From assembly GCF_021341785.1 (NCBI RefSeq), contig NZ_JAJTTF010000007.1, positions 186,001 through 250,000 of the forward strand: 64,000 bases of DNA, read 5' to 3'. This document shows, piece after piece, positions 27,548-37,140 of this stretch; within the stretch, counting starts at the first letter, position 1, and the number at the start of each line of letters is the position of its first letter. The notes beneath the pieces are model-generated. The model saw only the letters and a list, made by a program, of their open reading frames with translations. It was not told where the DNA came from and did not search any database. This stretch comes from Microbacterium sp. Au-Mic1 (GTDB lineage: Bacteria > Actinomycetota > Actinomycetes > Actinomycetales > Microbacteriaceae). Both the position numbers and the translations under genes were made by a program.

Positions 27548-27582
27548 CGACGCGGCGCGGGGGCCTCCCCCGCGCCGCGTCG
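27548..27582 (+). terminator. Terminator after the ABC ATPase gene
   Basis: A perfect 16-bp GC stem (27548-27563 with 27567-27582) and a 3-base loop are followed by TCGTCTTC. It separates the ATPase from the DUF4032 gene. Confidence 0.85.
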
Positions 27583-27616
27583 TCGTCTTCCCCCGCCGAT
27601 CCCCCGAGGAGCACCG

Positions 27617-28921
27617 TTGAAGGATGCCCTGACCATCACGGCCAGCGCCGTGGATCCGGGTCTGCTGTCGCTGCCCTGGTCGCAGCCGCTGTCGAAATGG
27701 CCGTCCGAGGTGATCGTCTCGCTGCCCAAGGGCCTGTCCCGGCACCTGGTGCGCTTCGCGGATCTGTCCGGATCCGTCGTCGCCGTGAAGGAGACCACGG
27801 AGGAGATGGCGCGCCGCGAGTACGACATGCTGGGCAACCTCGCCCGCCTGGACGTGCCGTGCGTGTCGCGCGTCGCGGTGATCGCCGGCCGCACCGACGG
27901 CAAAGGCGAGCAGCTGCCGGCAGCGCTGGTGACCTCGCATCTGCGCTTCTCGATGCCGTACCGCGCCCTGTTCACGCGCGTGCTACGGCCGGACACCGCC
28001 ACGCGCCTGGTCGACGCGCTGGCCCTGCTGCTGGTGCGACTGCACAACGTCGGCTTCTACTGGGGCGACGTGTCCTTGTCGAACGCGCTGTTCCGTCGTG
28101 ACGCGGGGGCGTTCGCCGCATACCTCGTCGACGCCGAGACCGGCGAACTGCACGAGGAGGGGCTCACCGACGGCCAGCGAGCCTATGACCTGGATCTGGC
28201 CCGCACCAACATCGCCGGGGAGATCCTGGACCTCGCCGCCGGCGGACGGCTCGAGCGGGGCGTGGACGCGATCGCGATCGCTGACGGGATCGTGTCGTCC
28301 TACCGATCCCTGTGGGCGGCTCTCACCGCCCACGAATCCTTCGCCGCGGGCGAGGCCTGGCGGATCACCGAGCGCGTGGAGCGGCTGAACGCGCTCGGCT
28401 TCGACATCGGCGAGATGTCGATCCTGACCACCGCCGACGGCACCAGGGTCGAGATCGAGCCGAAGGTCGTCGACGCGGGCCATCATCAGCGCCGTCTGAT
28501 CCGTCTCACCGGACTGGACGTCGAGGAGAACCAGGCCCGTCGGCTGCTGAACGACCTGGACGAGTTCCGCGCCCGCTCCACCAAGCACTGGGCGGACGAG
28601 GAGATGTACGCCCACGAATGGCTCACCCGGGTGTTCGAACCGGTGGTGCGCGCGATCCCCTACGACCTGCGCGCCAAGCTCGAGCCCGCAGAGGTGTTCC
28701 ACCAGGTGCTCGAGCACCGCTGGTACATGTCGCAGGCGCAGGGACGATCCGTACCGCTGGCCGAGGTGCTCACGTCGTACATCAACGACGTGCTGCGGCA
28801 TCGGCGTGACGAGGCTACGATCATGGGCCCGCCCACGGAGACCATGTCGCTGCCGGTGATCACCGGGTCCGTCCCGCTCGACGACGACGGCGCCGACATC
28901 GACTGGCGCGACCTGGTCTGA
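27617..28921 (+). CDS. DUF4032 protein with kinase-like N-terminal region
   Basis: The 434-residue cytoplasmic protein combines an atypical kinase-like region (about 50-200) with the DUF4032 domain (about 215-385). The kinase-like part shows a candidate ATP lysine (VVAVKETTEE), a catalytic-loop-like LHNVGFYWGDVSLSN with the Asp and Asn in the usual spacing, and AYLVDAETGEL where DFG would lie, similar to lipopolysaccharide or RIO-type kinases. Substrate unknown. The start is TTG at 27617, chosen because GAGGAG precedes it at normal spacing. It lies 81 bases after the sugar ATPase but behind a terminator. Confidence 0.82.
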   Translation: MKDALTITASAVDPGLLSLPWSQPLSKWPSEVIVSLPKGLSRHLVRFADLSGSVVAVKETTEEMARREYDMLGNLARLDVPCVSRVAVIAGRTDGKGEQLPAALVTSHLRFSMPYRALFTRVLRPDTATRLVDALALLLVRLHNVGFYWGDVSLSNALFRRDAGAFAAYLVDAETGELHEEGLTDGQRAYDLDLARTNIAGEILDLAAGGRLERGVDAIAIADGIVSSYRSLWAALTAHESFAAGEAWRITERVERLNALGFDIGEMSILTTADGTRVEIEPKVVDAGHHQRRLIRLTGLDVEENQARRLLNDLDEFRARSTKHWADEEMYAHEWLTRVFEPVVRAIPYDLRAKLEPAEVFHQVLEHRWYMSQAQGRSVPLAEVLTSYINDVLRHRRDEATIMGPPTETMSLPVITGSVPLDDDGADIDWRDLV

Positions 28922-28933
28922 CCGTTCGCGCTC

Positions 28934-29016
28934 GCCGAGCCACCCCTTTCAACGCGAGCCACCCCATTGCACGCCGCCCCGAAGGGGGCGGTTCGCACAC
29001 AAGGGGGTGGCTCGGC
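28934..29016. terminator. Bidirectional nested inverted repeat between convergent genes
   Basis: Outer arms GCCGAGCCACCCC (28934-28946) and GGGGTGGCTCGGC (29004-29016) enclose an inner hairpin CCGCCCC-N4-GGGGCGG (28974-28991). GAGCCACCCC also occurs a second time in direct orientation. The position between convergent stops fits a bidirectional terminator. Confidence 0.6.
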
Positions 29017-29041
29017 GTTCGTGGACGCGGCGCGGATCCCG

Positions 29042-29683
29042 TCAGTAGCCGACGGTGAACCGCTCGCGGCGGTGCTTGCCGTTCTCGATCTCGTCGACGA
29101 AGGCGACCGCGTAGTCGGCGCCGGAGATGTACGAACGGCCGTCGGCGTCCTCGACGAACACCTCGCCGCCGTCACGGTACGAGCCGGTGCGCTCCCCGGC
29201 CGCCCAGGCGCCGAACTCCTTCGGCGGGTGCACGTAGAACCAGTCCAGGTCAGCGGGCGACGCCTGCAGGATGTCCAGGGAGTCCATGCCGAACTTCGCC
29301 TCGTGCCGGTACTCCTCGGGGACTCCGAGATCCCACAGCGCAGGCCCACCGGGGGCGCTGAGGCTGCCCATCGCCCCGCCCACGACCCCGAGGCGGGTCG
29401 GGGTGCCGGTCAGCGCCTGAACGAGCGCGCGCACCGCGTCGAGGCCCGAGTCGGTCATGTCCCCGCGCGGCGAGATGGCCGACACGACCACATCGGCGCC
29501 GGCGAACGTGTCGGCGAGGGACGCCGCGTCCAGCACATCGCCCTGGACGTACTGGACGCCCGCGATCGGCTCGGACGGCTTCGAACGCGACACCGAGACG
29601 ACCTCGTGTCCGCGCGAAGCCGCCTCCGCGGCGATGTGGCCGCCGGCAAAGCCGGTGCCTCCGATGACGATGATGCGAGCCAT
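29042..29683 (-). CDS. NAD(P)-binding atypical SDR (YwnB/NmrA-like)
   Basis: The 213-residue protein starts with a Rossmann motif, IIVIGGTGFAGGHIA, then GDVLDAASLADTFAGADVVVSAI, and keeps the LGVVGGAMGS segment of the NAD(P)H-binding family that includes flavin or biliverdin reductases and BVR-B. There is no YxxxK active site, so it is an atypical SDR; it may reduce flavins or quinones. GGAAGGAAAGC precedes the ATG at 29683. It is separated from rlmB by about 155 bases and is probably its own unit. Confidence 0.87.
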   Translation of the reverse strand: MARIIVIGGTGFAGGHIAAEAASRGHEVVSVSRSKPSEPIAGVQYVQGDVLDAASLADTFAGADVVVSAISPRGDMTDSGLDAVRALVQALTGTPTRLGVVGGAMGSLSAPGGPALWDLGVPEEYRHEAKFGMDSLDILQASPADLDWFYVHPPKEFGAWAAGERTGSYRDGGEVFVEDADGRSYISGADYAVAFVDEIENGKHRRERFTVGY

Positions 29684-29839
29684 GCGCTTTCCTTCCGTTG
29701 CTGCACTGGGTACGGAGAGGGGAAGGATCCACCCTCTCGCGCTATTCCACGCGCGTGCGTTCACTGCACGAACGTGCACTCCGGATCAACGCCGTGCGCG
29801 GTGCGTCATGCGGACCGCCCCGCTCGTGCGCCCTTCCGA

Positions 29840-30865
29840 TCAGCTCTTGGCGGCGCGGACCGTCGAGACCTGGTAGAGCGCGACGGAGGCCGCGATGCCG
29901 GCGTTGAGCGACTCGGTCGCCGCCGAGATCGGAATCGAGACGATCTGGTCGCACGTCTCGGTGACCAGGCGCGACAGCCCCTTGCCCTCGGATCCGACCA
30001 CGATGACGACAGGACGGTCCGCGAGTTCGATCGCGGGCAGCGACACGTCGCCGCCGCCGTCGAGTCCCAGCACGAACACGCCCTGCTTCTTGAACTCCTT
30101 GAGCATGCTGGTGAGGTTCGCCGCGAGCGCGACCGGGATGCGGGCCGCGGCTCCGGCGCTGGTCTTCCATGCGGCCGAGTTCACGCTCGCGGAGCGACGC
30201 TGCGGCAGGATCACGCCGTGCCCGCCGAACGCGGCGGTCGAGCGGATGATCGCGCCGAGGTTGCGGGGATCGGTGATCCCGTCGAGTGCCACGAACAGCG
30301 GGGTCTGGCCGCGGTCGATGACCTCCTCGAGCAGGTCCTGCGGGTGCGCGTACTCGTACGGCGGCACCTTGAGCGCGACGCCCTGGTGCACGCCGTCGAA
30401 GCCGGCCATGCGGTCCAGCTCCTGACGGGTGACCTCGAGCACGGGGATCTCGCGATGCCGGGCGATCGCCAGCATCTCCTTGACGCGGTCGTCCATCTCC
30501 ACGCGCTGCGCGATGTACATCGTGGTGGCGGGGATCTTCGTGCGCAGCGCCTCGAGCACCGAGTTGCGCCCGGTGACGGTCTCGGTGTCATTCGAGGCCG
30601 ACGAGGAGGACACGCGGCGGTTCGGATTGGATCCGCCCTGCGGCTTCTGGCCCGCACCCGAGCGCGCGCCGGGACGGCCCTTGCCGCCCGCCGCGGCGTA
30701 GCGCTCCTGCGCCGCCTTGCGCTTGCCGGCCACATGCCAGGCGCGATCCTCCGCCTTCGGCGTGTTGCCGCGACCCTCGAGCGCCTTGCGGCCGAGGCCG
30801 CCGGTGCCCTTGGTGGCGCCCTTCTTCTTGCTGTTGCCCGCTCCGGGCCTGCTCGGCTTAGCCAT
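29840..30865 (-). CDS. rlmB: 23S rRNA 2'-O-methyltransferase RlmB (SpoU family)
   Basis: The 341-residue protein has a long basic, disordered N-terminal extension (about 1-95; [21 protein letters not shown]), the SpoU substrate-binding domain (starting [12 protein letters not shown]) and the trefoil-knot SPOUT methyltransferase domain with [28 protein letters not shown] and [16 protein letters not shown]. It methylates the 2'-oxygen of a guanosine in the 23S rRNA peptidyl-transferase region. The ATG at 30865 follows TTGGAGC and overlaps the cysS stop by 8 bases, so the two genes are coupled. Confidence 0.95.
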   Translation of the reverse strand: MAKPSRPGAGNSKKKGATKGTGGLGRKALEGRGNTPKAEDRAWHVAGKRKAAQERYAAAGGKGRPGARSGAGQKPQGGSNPNRRVSSSSASNDTETVTGRNSVLEALRTKIPATTMYIAQRVEMDDRVKEMLAIARHREIPVLEVTRQELDRMAGFDGVHQGVALKVPPYEYAHPQDLLEEVIDRGQTPLFVALDGITDPRNLGAIIRSTAAFGGHGVILPQRRSASVNSAAWKTSAGAAARIPVALAANLTSMLKEFKKQGVFVLGLDGGGDVSLPAIELADRPVVIVVGSEGKGLSRLVTETCDQIVSIPISAATESLNAGIAASVALYQVSTVRAAKS

Positions 30866-32270
30866 CGATGCTCCAATGAGTTCCGTCTGGAGTGTCCTCC
30901 AGGGTGATGCCCGCCGCACCGATCGCATCGCGGATGCGGTCGGCGGCGGGCCAGTCCTTGTCGGCGCGGGCCTGCGCGCGCTGGGCGATCATCGCCTGCA
31001 CGAGCGCGTCCAGCGCGGTCGTCGTCTTCGTGTCGGATCCGGTCCCACGCCACTCCGGCGAGATCGGGTCGATGCCGAGCACGCCCGTCATCGCGCGCAC
31101 GGCGCTCATCGCGACGCGCACCTCGTCGGCGTCGCCTCGATCCAGAGCGGCATTGCCCGCGCGCACGGTCTCGTGCAGCACGGCGATCGCCTGCGGCACA
31201 CCGAGGTCGTCGTCCATGGCCGAGGCGAAGGCGCCGGGGAGGGCGTCTGCAGGCACCTCTTCGCCAGCGACGACTGCCCGCTGCGCGCGCTCCAGGAAGG
31301 TGCGAATCCGCCCCAGCGCCGCCTCCGCCTCGCTCCACGACGAGTCGGAGAGGTCGAGGCTCGAGCGGTAGTGCGCCGCGGCGAGCGCGTAGCGCACCAC
31401 GAGCGGATCGTGCCGTCCGAGCACGTCGGCGGCGAGAGTGAAGTTGCCGAGCGACTTCGACATCTTCTGCCCGTCGACGGTCACGAGCCCGTTGTGCACC
31501 CAGTGCCGCGCGAACGCGTCACCCGCCGCGGTCGACTGCGCCAGCTCGTTCTCATGGTGCGGGAAACGCAGGTCGAGGCCGCCGCCGTGGATGTCGAACT
31601 CGGCGCCGAGATAGCGCCGCGCCATGGCCGAGCACTCGATGTGCCAGCCGGGACGCCCGGCGCCCCAGGGCGAGGCCCAGATCGCGTCGGCGGGCTCGTC
31701 CGGCTTCGAGCCCTTCCACAGTGCGAAGTCCTGCGGGTTGCGCTTGCCGCGCGGATCCGCATCCTCCGCGGCCTCCATCGCGTCGACGGACTGGTGCGTG
31801 AGCTCGCCGTAGGCGGGCCAGCTGCGCACGTCGAAATAGACGTCACCCGATCCGTCGGCGGCCGGGTAGGCGTGCCCCCGCTCGATGAGGCGCCCGATGA
31901 GCTCCTGCATCTGCGGGATCGACGCGGTCGCCCGCGGTTCATAGGTCGGCGGCAGGATCCCGACGGCGGCGTACGCGGCCGAGAACTCCTGCTCCATCCG
32001 ATACGCCAGCCCCCACCATGCCTCGGTGTCGGTCGCGTTGGCGAGCACCTTGTCGTCGATGTCCGTGACGTTGCGGACGAAGGTGACGCGGCCGTACCGC
32101 AGCTGCAGCCAGCGCCGCAGCAGGTCGAAGCTCAGTGCCGCGCGCACGTGCCCGATGTGCGGGCCGGACTGCACGGTGGGTCCGCACACGTACATCGTCA
32201 CGTTCGAGGCATCGAGCGGAACGAAGTCGCGCAGTTCCTGCGCGCGCGTGTCATGGAGGCGGATCGTCAC
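30858..32270 (-). CDS. cysS: Cysteinyl-tRNA synthetase
   Basis: The 470-residue class I synthetase has the zinc cysteine YVCGPTVQ, the HIGH motif as GPHIGHVR, zinc ligands in GWHIECSAM and [14 protein letters not shown], the KMSKS loop as KMSKSLGN and a C-terminal DALR-like helical domain. It charges tRNA-Cys in the cytoplasm. The GTG start at 32270 has TAGGCT six bases upstream and no Shine-Dalgarno, so it is probably leaderless. It is followed by rlmB with an 8-base overlap, as in the carD-ispD-ispF-cysS-rlmB cluster of mycobacteria. Confidence 0.97.
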   Translation of the reverse strand: MTIRLHDTRAQELRDFVPLDASNVTMYVCGPTVQSGPHIGHVRAALSFDLLRRWLQLRYGRVTFVRNVTDIDDKVLANATDTEAWWGLAYRMEQEFSAAYAAVGILPPTYEPRATASIPQMQELIGRLIERGHAYPAADGSGDVYFDVRSWPAYGELTHQSVDAMEAAEDADPRGKRNPQDFALWKGSKPDEPADAIWASPWGAGRPGWHIECSAMARRYLGAEFDIHGGGLDLRFPHHENELAQSTAAGDAFARHWVHNGLVTVDGQKMSKSLGNFTLAADVLGRHDPLVVRYALAAAHYRSSLDLSDSSWSEAEAALGRIRTFLERAQRAVVAGEEVPADALPGAFASAMDDDLGVPQAIAVLHETVRAGNAALDRGDADEVRVAMSAVRAMTGVLGIDPISPEWRGTGSDTKTTTALDALVQAMIAQRAQARADKDWPAADRIRDAIGAAGITLEDTPDGTHWSIDG

Positions 32271-32299
32271 CGCTCAAGCCTACCGGGGCGCTCCTGCGA

Positions 32300-32362
32300 G
32301 TTTCGGGGAGCGTTGTTCGTCGTCATTCCGGGTCGGAACGCGCCGACATCGCTCCCCGAAAC
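32300..32362 (-). terminator. Long-loop inverted repeat after the oxidoreductase gene
   Basis: Arms GTTTCGGGGAGCG (32300-32312) and CGCTCCCCGAAAC (32350-32362) are perfectly complementary over 13 bp and lie 9 bases past the stop of the minus-strand oxidoreductase. The 37-base loop is long for a terminator but contains a smaller hairpin, TTCCG-N3-CGGAA. Confidence 0.55.
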
Positions 32363-32370
32363 GGGTGCGG

Positions 32371-33348
32371 TCAGGGCTGCAGCAGGATCTTGCCCTCGCG
32401 CCCTGCGCGGAGATTACCCTCCGACGCCTCCCCGATCCGCTCGAAGGGCAGCACCGCCGAGACCGGGAGGGTGAGCACGCCCTCCCGGATGCGCTGGAGC
32501 AGCTCGCCGAAGAGGGCTCCGCGCTGGTCGGCCGGCATCGCGGCCGCGACCTTCGAGCCCCAGAAGCCGCGCACGGTCAGCTGCTTGAAGATCACGTCGC
32601 CCGAAGAGATCCGCATGGTCGGCGAGGCCATCGCGCCGAACACGACGAGCAGACCGCCCTCGCCGAGCATCGTCGCGACCTGACCGCTCGCGTCGCCGCC
32701 CACGGAATCGATGCCGGCGCGGATCGGGGCACCGCCGGTGAGTGCGCGGACCTGGTCCTGCCAGTCCTCCGCGTCGGTCGCGACGACGTTCCGCACACCC
32801 TGCGCCTCGAGCTCCGCGATGCCGTCCGCGCGGCGGACCAGGCTCACCACGTGCACGCCACGGGCCGCGCCGAGCTGGGCGACCATGCGCCCGACGGCGC
32901 CGTTGGCCGCGTTCTGGATCATCCAGTCGCCGGCCGCGATGCCGAGCGAATCCAGCACGCTGATGGCGCTGAACGGCATGGAGCCGAGCTGTGCCGCCTG
33001 CTCGTCCGGGATGTCGTCGGGCACCGGGATGAGCCCCGCGGCGGGCGCCAGCACGAACTCCGCCCAGGCGCCGAACGCGCCGCCGACGGTGACCCGACGC
33101 CCGAGGAGCGCGTCGTCGACGCCCTCGCCGACCGCATCCACGACGCCGACGGCCTCGGTGCCGGAACGCGCCGGCAGCTCGGGCTTGTAGCCGTAGAGGC
33201 CGCGCACGGTCAGCAGGTCGTGGTTGTGCACGGTGGCCAGCAGCACCCGCAGCCGCACCTGCCCCGGACCGGGCTCGGGCAGCGGCACGTCCTGCACGGT
33301 GAGGACTTCGGCGGGATCCCCGAAGGAGGAATGGACGAGTGCGCGCAT
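32371..33348 (-). CDS. Zinc-independent MDR-family NADPH:quinone oxidoreductase
   Basis: The 325-residue protein has the GroES-like N-terminal domain (ARSGTEAVGVVDAVGEGV) and a Rossmann domain with NAANGAVGRMVAQLGAARG, the AxxGxVG pattern of quinone reductases. The structural zinc cysteines of alcohol dehydrogenases are absent, and the catalytic-site region reads ATVHNHDLLTVRG. It should reduce quinones or enones with NADPH. GAGAGGTCACC precedes the ATG at 33348. It interrupts the ispDF-cysS linkage and is probably a local insertion. Confidence 0.9.
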   Translation of the reverse strand: MRALVHSSFGDPAEVLTVQDVPLPEPGPGQVRLRVLLATVHNHDLLTVRGLYGYKPELPARSGTEAVGVVDAVGEGVDDALLGRRVTVGGAFGAWAEFVLAPAAGLIPVPDDIPDEQAAQLGSMPFSAISVLDSLGIAAGDWMIQNAANGAVGRMVAQLGAARGVHVVSLVRRADGIAELEAQGVRNVVATDAEDWQDQVRALTGGAPIRAGIDSVGGDASGQVATMLGEGGLLVVFGAMASPTMRISSGDVIFKQLTVRGFWGSKVAAAMPADQRGALFGELLQRIREGVLTLPVSAVLPFERIGEASEGNLRAGREGKILLQP

Positions 33349-33458
33349 GACGGTGACCTCTCTGCGACGTCTGCGGGGTGCGGGCGGCCGCATCATCCAG
33401 CGTAAGCACGCAGGCAAGAGGCCGGATGCGAATCCGGAGGATCCCTACGGTTATGGAT

Positions 33459-34679
33459 TCAGCCCTGGGCGATCGAATGCACGAGAGCCACAGCCGTGAC
33501 GGCGATGCCCTCCCCCCGTCCGGGGAAGCCGAGCCCGTCGGTCGTGGTCGCGGAGACGGCGACGGGAGCACCGCCGAGCGCCGCCGACAGCGCCTGCTCG
33601 GCCTCGGCCCGGCGTGCGCTGAATCGCGGTCGATTGCCCTGGAACTGCACGGAGACGTTGCCGATCGCGAACCCGGACTCCGTCAGGATCTCGGCGGTGC
33701 GAGCGAGGAACACATCACCGTGCGCGCCCGCGTACTCGGGGTGCGCCGTGCCGAAATGCTGTCCGATGTCGCCGAGACCGGCCGCACCCAGCAGCGCGTC
33801 CACGATGGCATGCGCGACGGCGTCACCGTCCGAATGCCCCTCGAGCGCAGGCTCGCCCGGCCAGTCCAGACCGGCAAGGCGCAGCGTGCCGCCCGAGGAG
33901 AAGGCGTGCACGTCCGTTCCGATGCCGATCCGAGGGATGACCATGCCCGCGACCGGTCTCCCGGTCTCGCGAGGGCCAGGAGCCGCCACGGCGTCGAGGA
34001 TCATGCGGGCGCGCTCCAGGTCGTGCGGGGTGGTGATCTTGAAGGCCTCCTCGGATCCGAGGACGTGACGCACCGCTCCACCGGCGGCCGCGAAGAGCGC
34101 CGCATCGTCGGTGTACTCGACGCGCTGATCCACCGCCCGCGCGTACGCGGCCACGAGCTCCGTCCGGGGGAAGCCCTGCGGGGTCTGCGCGGCGGCGAGC
34201 TCCGCACGGTCGACCGGGGCCACGACCTCGCCGCCGTGCACGCGCTTGAGCGTGTCGACGACCGGCAGCGCGGGGATCACGCCGACGCCGGGGGCGACCG
34301 CTGCGGCCACCGCGGCGAACTGCGCGGACGGGGTGAGGGCGCGCGCGGCGTCGTGCACGAGCACCGTGTCGATGCCGTCGGCGAGGACCGCGAGTCCGGC
34401 CTCCACGGAACCCTGCCGGGTGTCGCCGCCGACGACGACCTCTGCAGGGTGCCCCCCGGTCATCGACGAGGCGACGGACTCGAAGCCCACCGGCACGACG
34501 AGGATCACCTGCGCCGGACCGGCGGCGAAGACGCCGTCGAGCGCGTGCCCGAGGACCGTGCTCTCGCCGAGCGGCACGAACGCCTTGGGGGCTCCGGCGG
34601 CGAGCCGCGTGCCGGATCCGGCCGCCACGACGATCACCGCGCTGTGCGCGAGGGGCGAGGACGAGGACTGGTCGTTCAC
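33459..34679 (-). CDS. ispDF: Bifunctional IspD-IspF of the MEP isoprenoid pathway
   Basis: The 406-residue fusion joins IspD (about 1-235; [33 protein letters not shown] and [13 protein letters not shown]) to IspF (about 245-406; [30 protein letters not shown] and [17 protein letters not shown]). IspD makes CDP-methylerythritol and IspF makes the cyclic diphosphate; IspE acts between them. The metal ligands of IspF, Asp and His in TDVHAF and the later His in EGHSDGD, are present. The GTG start at 34679 has TAACGT six bases upstream (leaderless pattern). It faces the PadR gene divergently. Confidence 0.96.
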   Translation of the reverse strand: MNDQSSSSPLAHSAVIVVAAGSGTRLAAGAPKAFVPLGESTVLGHALDGVFAAGPAQVILVVPVGFESVASSMTGGHPAEVVVGGDTRQGSVEAGLAVLADGIDTVLVHDAARALTPSAQFAAVAAAVAPGVGVIPALPVVDTLKRVHGGEVVAPVDRAELAAAQTPQGFPRTELVAAYARAVDQRVEYTDDAALFAAAGGAVRHVLGSEEAFKITTPHDLERARMILDAVAAPGPRETGRPVAGMVIPRIGIGTDVHAFSSGGTLRLAGLDWPGEPALEGHSDGDAVAHAIVDALLGAAGLGDIGQHFGTAHPEYAGAHGDVFLARTAEILTESGFAIGNVSVQFQGNRPRFSARRAEAEQALSAALGGAPVAVSATTTDGLGFPGRGEGIAVTAVALVHSIAQG

Positions 34680-34738
34680 GCTCTCACGTTAGCGCCGGAT
34701 CCTCCGCTCCCCCGATTCCGGATCCGTTCGACAAAACC

Positions 34739-34776
34739 CTTGCGTGAACGAGTACTTGATCTGATACAGTACTTGA
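34739..34776 (+). promoter_or_regulatory. PadR promoter with overlapping operator
   Basis: TTGCGT (34739-34744) and TGATAC (34762-34767) with a 17-base spacer form a likely -35/-10 pair. The repeat AGTACTTGA occurs at 34751-34759 and 34768-34776, and GTACT-N11-AGTAC (34752-34772) is a palindrome across the -10. Binding here by PadR would block the polymerase. Transcription would begin only a few bases before the PadR ATG. Confidence 0.6.
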
Positions 34777-34777
34777 C

Positions 34778-35119
34778 ATGAACGATGACGCCTTCTCCGC
34801 GGACCTCCTGCGCGGGCACACCGACACGATCGTGCTCGGGATGCTGCGCGGCGGCGACCGCTACGGCTTCGAGATCTACAAGACCATCCGGGACGCCACC
34901 GGAGGGGATCACGAGATCAAGGAGGCCACCCTCTACGCGACCTACCGCCGTCTGGAGAAGGACGGCCTGGTCGAGTCGTACTGGGGCGACGAGACGCAGG
35001 GCGGCCGTCGCAAGTACTACCGGATCACCGACGCGGGCCGCGCGGTGTACCGACGCAACGTCGCGGCCTGGGTCGCCACCCGCCGCGTGATCGACACGCT
35101 TCTGGACGCGAAGGACTGA
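34778..35119 (+). CDS. PadR-family transcriptional regulator
   Basis: The 113-residue protein is a PadR subfamily-2 winged helix: DTIVLGMLRGGDRYGFEIYKTI opens the domain in two short blocks, EATLYATYRRLEKDGLVES contains the recognition helix and GGRRKYYRITDAGR the wing. It lacks a long C-terminal domain and dimerises through a terminal helix. It starts an operon with a membrane protein, an ABC ATPase and an ABC permease, so it probably represses this exporter until its substrate appears. The ATG is almost at the predicted transcription start. Confidence 0.93.
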   Translation: MNDDAFSADLLRGHTDTIVLGMLRGGDRYGFEIYKTIRDATGGDHEIKEATLYATYRRLEKDGLVESYWGDETQGGRRKYYRITDAGRAVYRRNVAAWVATRRVIDTLLDAKD

Positions 35120-35123
35120 ACTC

Positions 35124-36017
35124 ATGAACACCGACATCCACCGCCTCCTGGACGAGGCCTTCGCCGGGATCGAGATGACCCCGGCCGCGCAGGACCTGAA
35201 GGAGGAGATCCGCGCGAACCTCGCAGCACAGGTCGACGAGCTGGTCGCTGCAGGCGCCTCGCCCGCCGAAGCCGCACGGAAGGCCGTCGCCGATCTCGGC
35301 GATGTGCGCGCGCTGCTCGAGGACGACCCTTCCGCCGGCCCTGCGCACGCACCCGGCTGGGAGGCGCTGACCGCCCGCAACCGGGTGCGGCCGAAGCCCG
35401 GCTTCGTGGTGCGCGCGGTGCTGCTGAGCCTCGTCGCGGCCGCCGCCCTGGTGGGCATCCTCCTCGTGGTGCTGCTGATGCAGCCGGCCGCACCGCTCTC
35501 GGTCGCCGGGCTCGGCGCCGTCGTCGCGGTCGCGCTGGGCATCGTCACGACGGACGCGCTGCTGCAGGAGACCACGACCAACCACCCGCTGCCCGCCGCC
35601 CGCGCCGTCGGGTTCGGCCTGGCCACCGGTGGCACCCTGCTCGCGCTCGGGCTCGGCGGTGCCTTCGCGCTCGCGCTCGATCAGCTCTGGCTCGTGATCC
35701 TCGCCGCCGTGCTCCTGGTCGGATCCATCGCGCTGTTCTCCTACCTCGGCGCGACGCAGACCAACCGACACAAGGCCTGGACCCGCGGCGCCATGATGCA
35801 GATGCCGCCGAACCGCTTCGAGACGGACCCGGAGTCCGCCGCCCGCTTCGGGATCTACACGGCCGCGATCTGGTTCCTCACCCTCGCCGTGATCGTCGTG
35901 CTCGTCTTCACGGTGGGCTGGTGGTGGGCGCCGGTGGCGTTCGTCGGCGGTCTCGCCGCCATGATGCTGCTCCTGGCACGCATGCTCTACGCACCGCGCA
36001 GCGGCGACCACCGCTGA
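35124..36017 (+). CDS. Permease-prefix-domain membrane protein
   Basis: The 297-residue protein has a soluble helical N-terminus (about 1-75; the HAAS/permease prefix domain, with AAQVDELVAAGASPAEAARK) and six predicted membrane helices (about 93-292). Proteins of this kind are usually encoded directly behind PadR regulators and are thought to act as their membrane partner or as part of an exporter. It begins four bases after the PadR stop. No transport motif is visible. Confidence 0.82.
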   Translation: MNTDIHRLLDEAFAGIEMTPAAQDLKEEIRANLAAQVDELVAAGASPAEAARKAVADLGDVRALLEDDPSAGPAHAPGWEALTARNRVRPKPGFVVRAVLLSLVAAAALVGILLVVLLMQPAAPLSVAGLGAVVAVALGIVTTDALLQETTTNHPLPAARAVGFGLATGGTLLALGLGGAFALALDQLWLVILAAVLLVGSIALFSYLGATQTNRHKAWTRGAMMQMPPNRFETDPESAARFGIYTAAIWFLTLAVIVVLVFTVGWWWAPVAFVGGLAAMMLLLARMLYAPRSGDHR

Positions 36018-36111
36018 CCGGTCCGGCGGATCCGGCTCCCGCGCGACGGCCAGCCTGATCCGCCCTCCCCCCACAACGCAGAGAACCCTCAGAACGGAAG
36101 GGATGTTCGTC

Positions 36112-37140
36112 ATGCCCGTGAACCACCGCATCGACGGCGACGCCATCGTCGCCGACGATCTCGTCAAGGAGTACCGCGGCCGCGGTCGCCGCCCCGCCGT
36201 CCGCGCCCTGGACGGCCTGAGCTTCACCGTTCCGGCCGGACGCGTCTTCGGACTGCTCGGCCCGAACGGCGCCGGCAAGTCCACCACCACCAAGATCCTC
36301 ACCACGCTGTCGCGGGCGACCGCCGGCGGCGCCCGCGTGGCCGGGCATGATGTGACAGACGCCCCCGGGGCCGTGCGCGCCGCGATCGGCTACGTCTCGC
36401 AGGGCACCGGAACGGATCCGAACCTCACGGCGACGGAGAACCTCGAGATCGCCGGACGCATGCGCGGCCTCGGCGGCTCCGACGCCAGAGCTCGCGCGGC
36501 GCGACTGCTGACCGAGTTCGGGCTCGCGGACGCCACCCGGCGCCCGGTGCGCACGTTCTCCGGCGGCATGCGGCGCCGCCTCGACGTCGCCGCCGCCCTG
36601 GTGCACCGTCCGCAGGTGCTCTTCCTCGACGAGCCCACCACGGGCCTCGACCCGGAGGCCCGTGCCGCCATGTGGGCCGAGATCCGGCGCCTGGCCGGTG
36701 AGGAGGCTCTCACGGTGGTGCTCACCACGCACTATATGGAGGAGGCCGACCGTCTCGCCGATGAGCTGCTGCTGGTGAACCGCGGCCGGGCCGTAGCCCA
36801 GGGCACGCCCGATCAGCTCAAGGCCGCGCTGCACGGCGACGCGGTCCGGGTGACACTGATCGAGCCGGATCCGGTCGCCGTGCGCGCCGCGGTCTCGTCC
36901 CTGCCCGGGCTGCGCGATGTGCTCGTCGAAGCAGCCGGAGTCGACGGCCTGCTCGTCGCCCGCACCGACGACGCCGGCTCGGCGGTCGGCGCGGTCATCG
37001 CCGCGCTCGACGGCGCCGGGATCCGCTACGGCCAGGTCGCGGCGTCCCACCCGACCCTCGACGATGTGTACCTGCACTTCGTCGGCCACACCTTCGGCGA
37101 CGCGCCTGCGTCCGCCCCCACGGAAGAAGTCGCCGCATGA
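36112..37140 (+). CDS. ABC exporter ATPase (DrrA family)
   Basis: The roughly 342-residue ATPase has Walker A LGPNGAGKST, signature FSGGMRRRLDVA, Walker B LFLDEPTTGLDP and H-loop LTTHYMEEADRLAD, and a C-terminal extension (about 215-342) seen in DrrA-type drug exporters. It should power the permease encoded next (ATGA overlap). Two ATGs are possible; 36112 has GGAAGGG nine bases upstream, while 36103 is too close to it. It belongs to the PadR operon. Confidence 0.93.
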   Translation: MPVNHRIDGDAIVADDLVKEYRGRGRRPAVRALDGLSFTVPAGRVFGLLGPNGAGKSTTTKILTTLSRATAGGARVAGHDVTDAPGAVRAAIGYVSQGTGTDPNLTATENLEIAGRMRGLGGSDARARAARLLTEFGLADATRRPVRTFSGGMRRRLDVAAALVHRPQVLFLDEPTTGLDPEARAAMWAEIRRLAGEEALTVVLTTHYMEEADRLADELLLVNRGRAVAQGTPDQLKAALHGDAVRVTLIEPDPVAVRAAVSSLPGLRDVLVEAAGVDGLLVARTDDAGSAVGAVIAALDGAGIRYGQVAASHPTLDDVYLHFVGHTFGDAPASAPTEEVAA

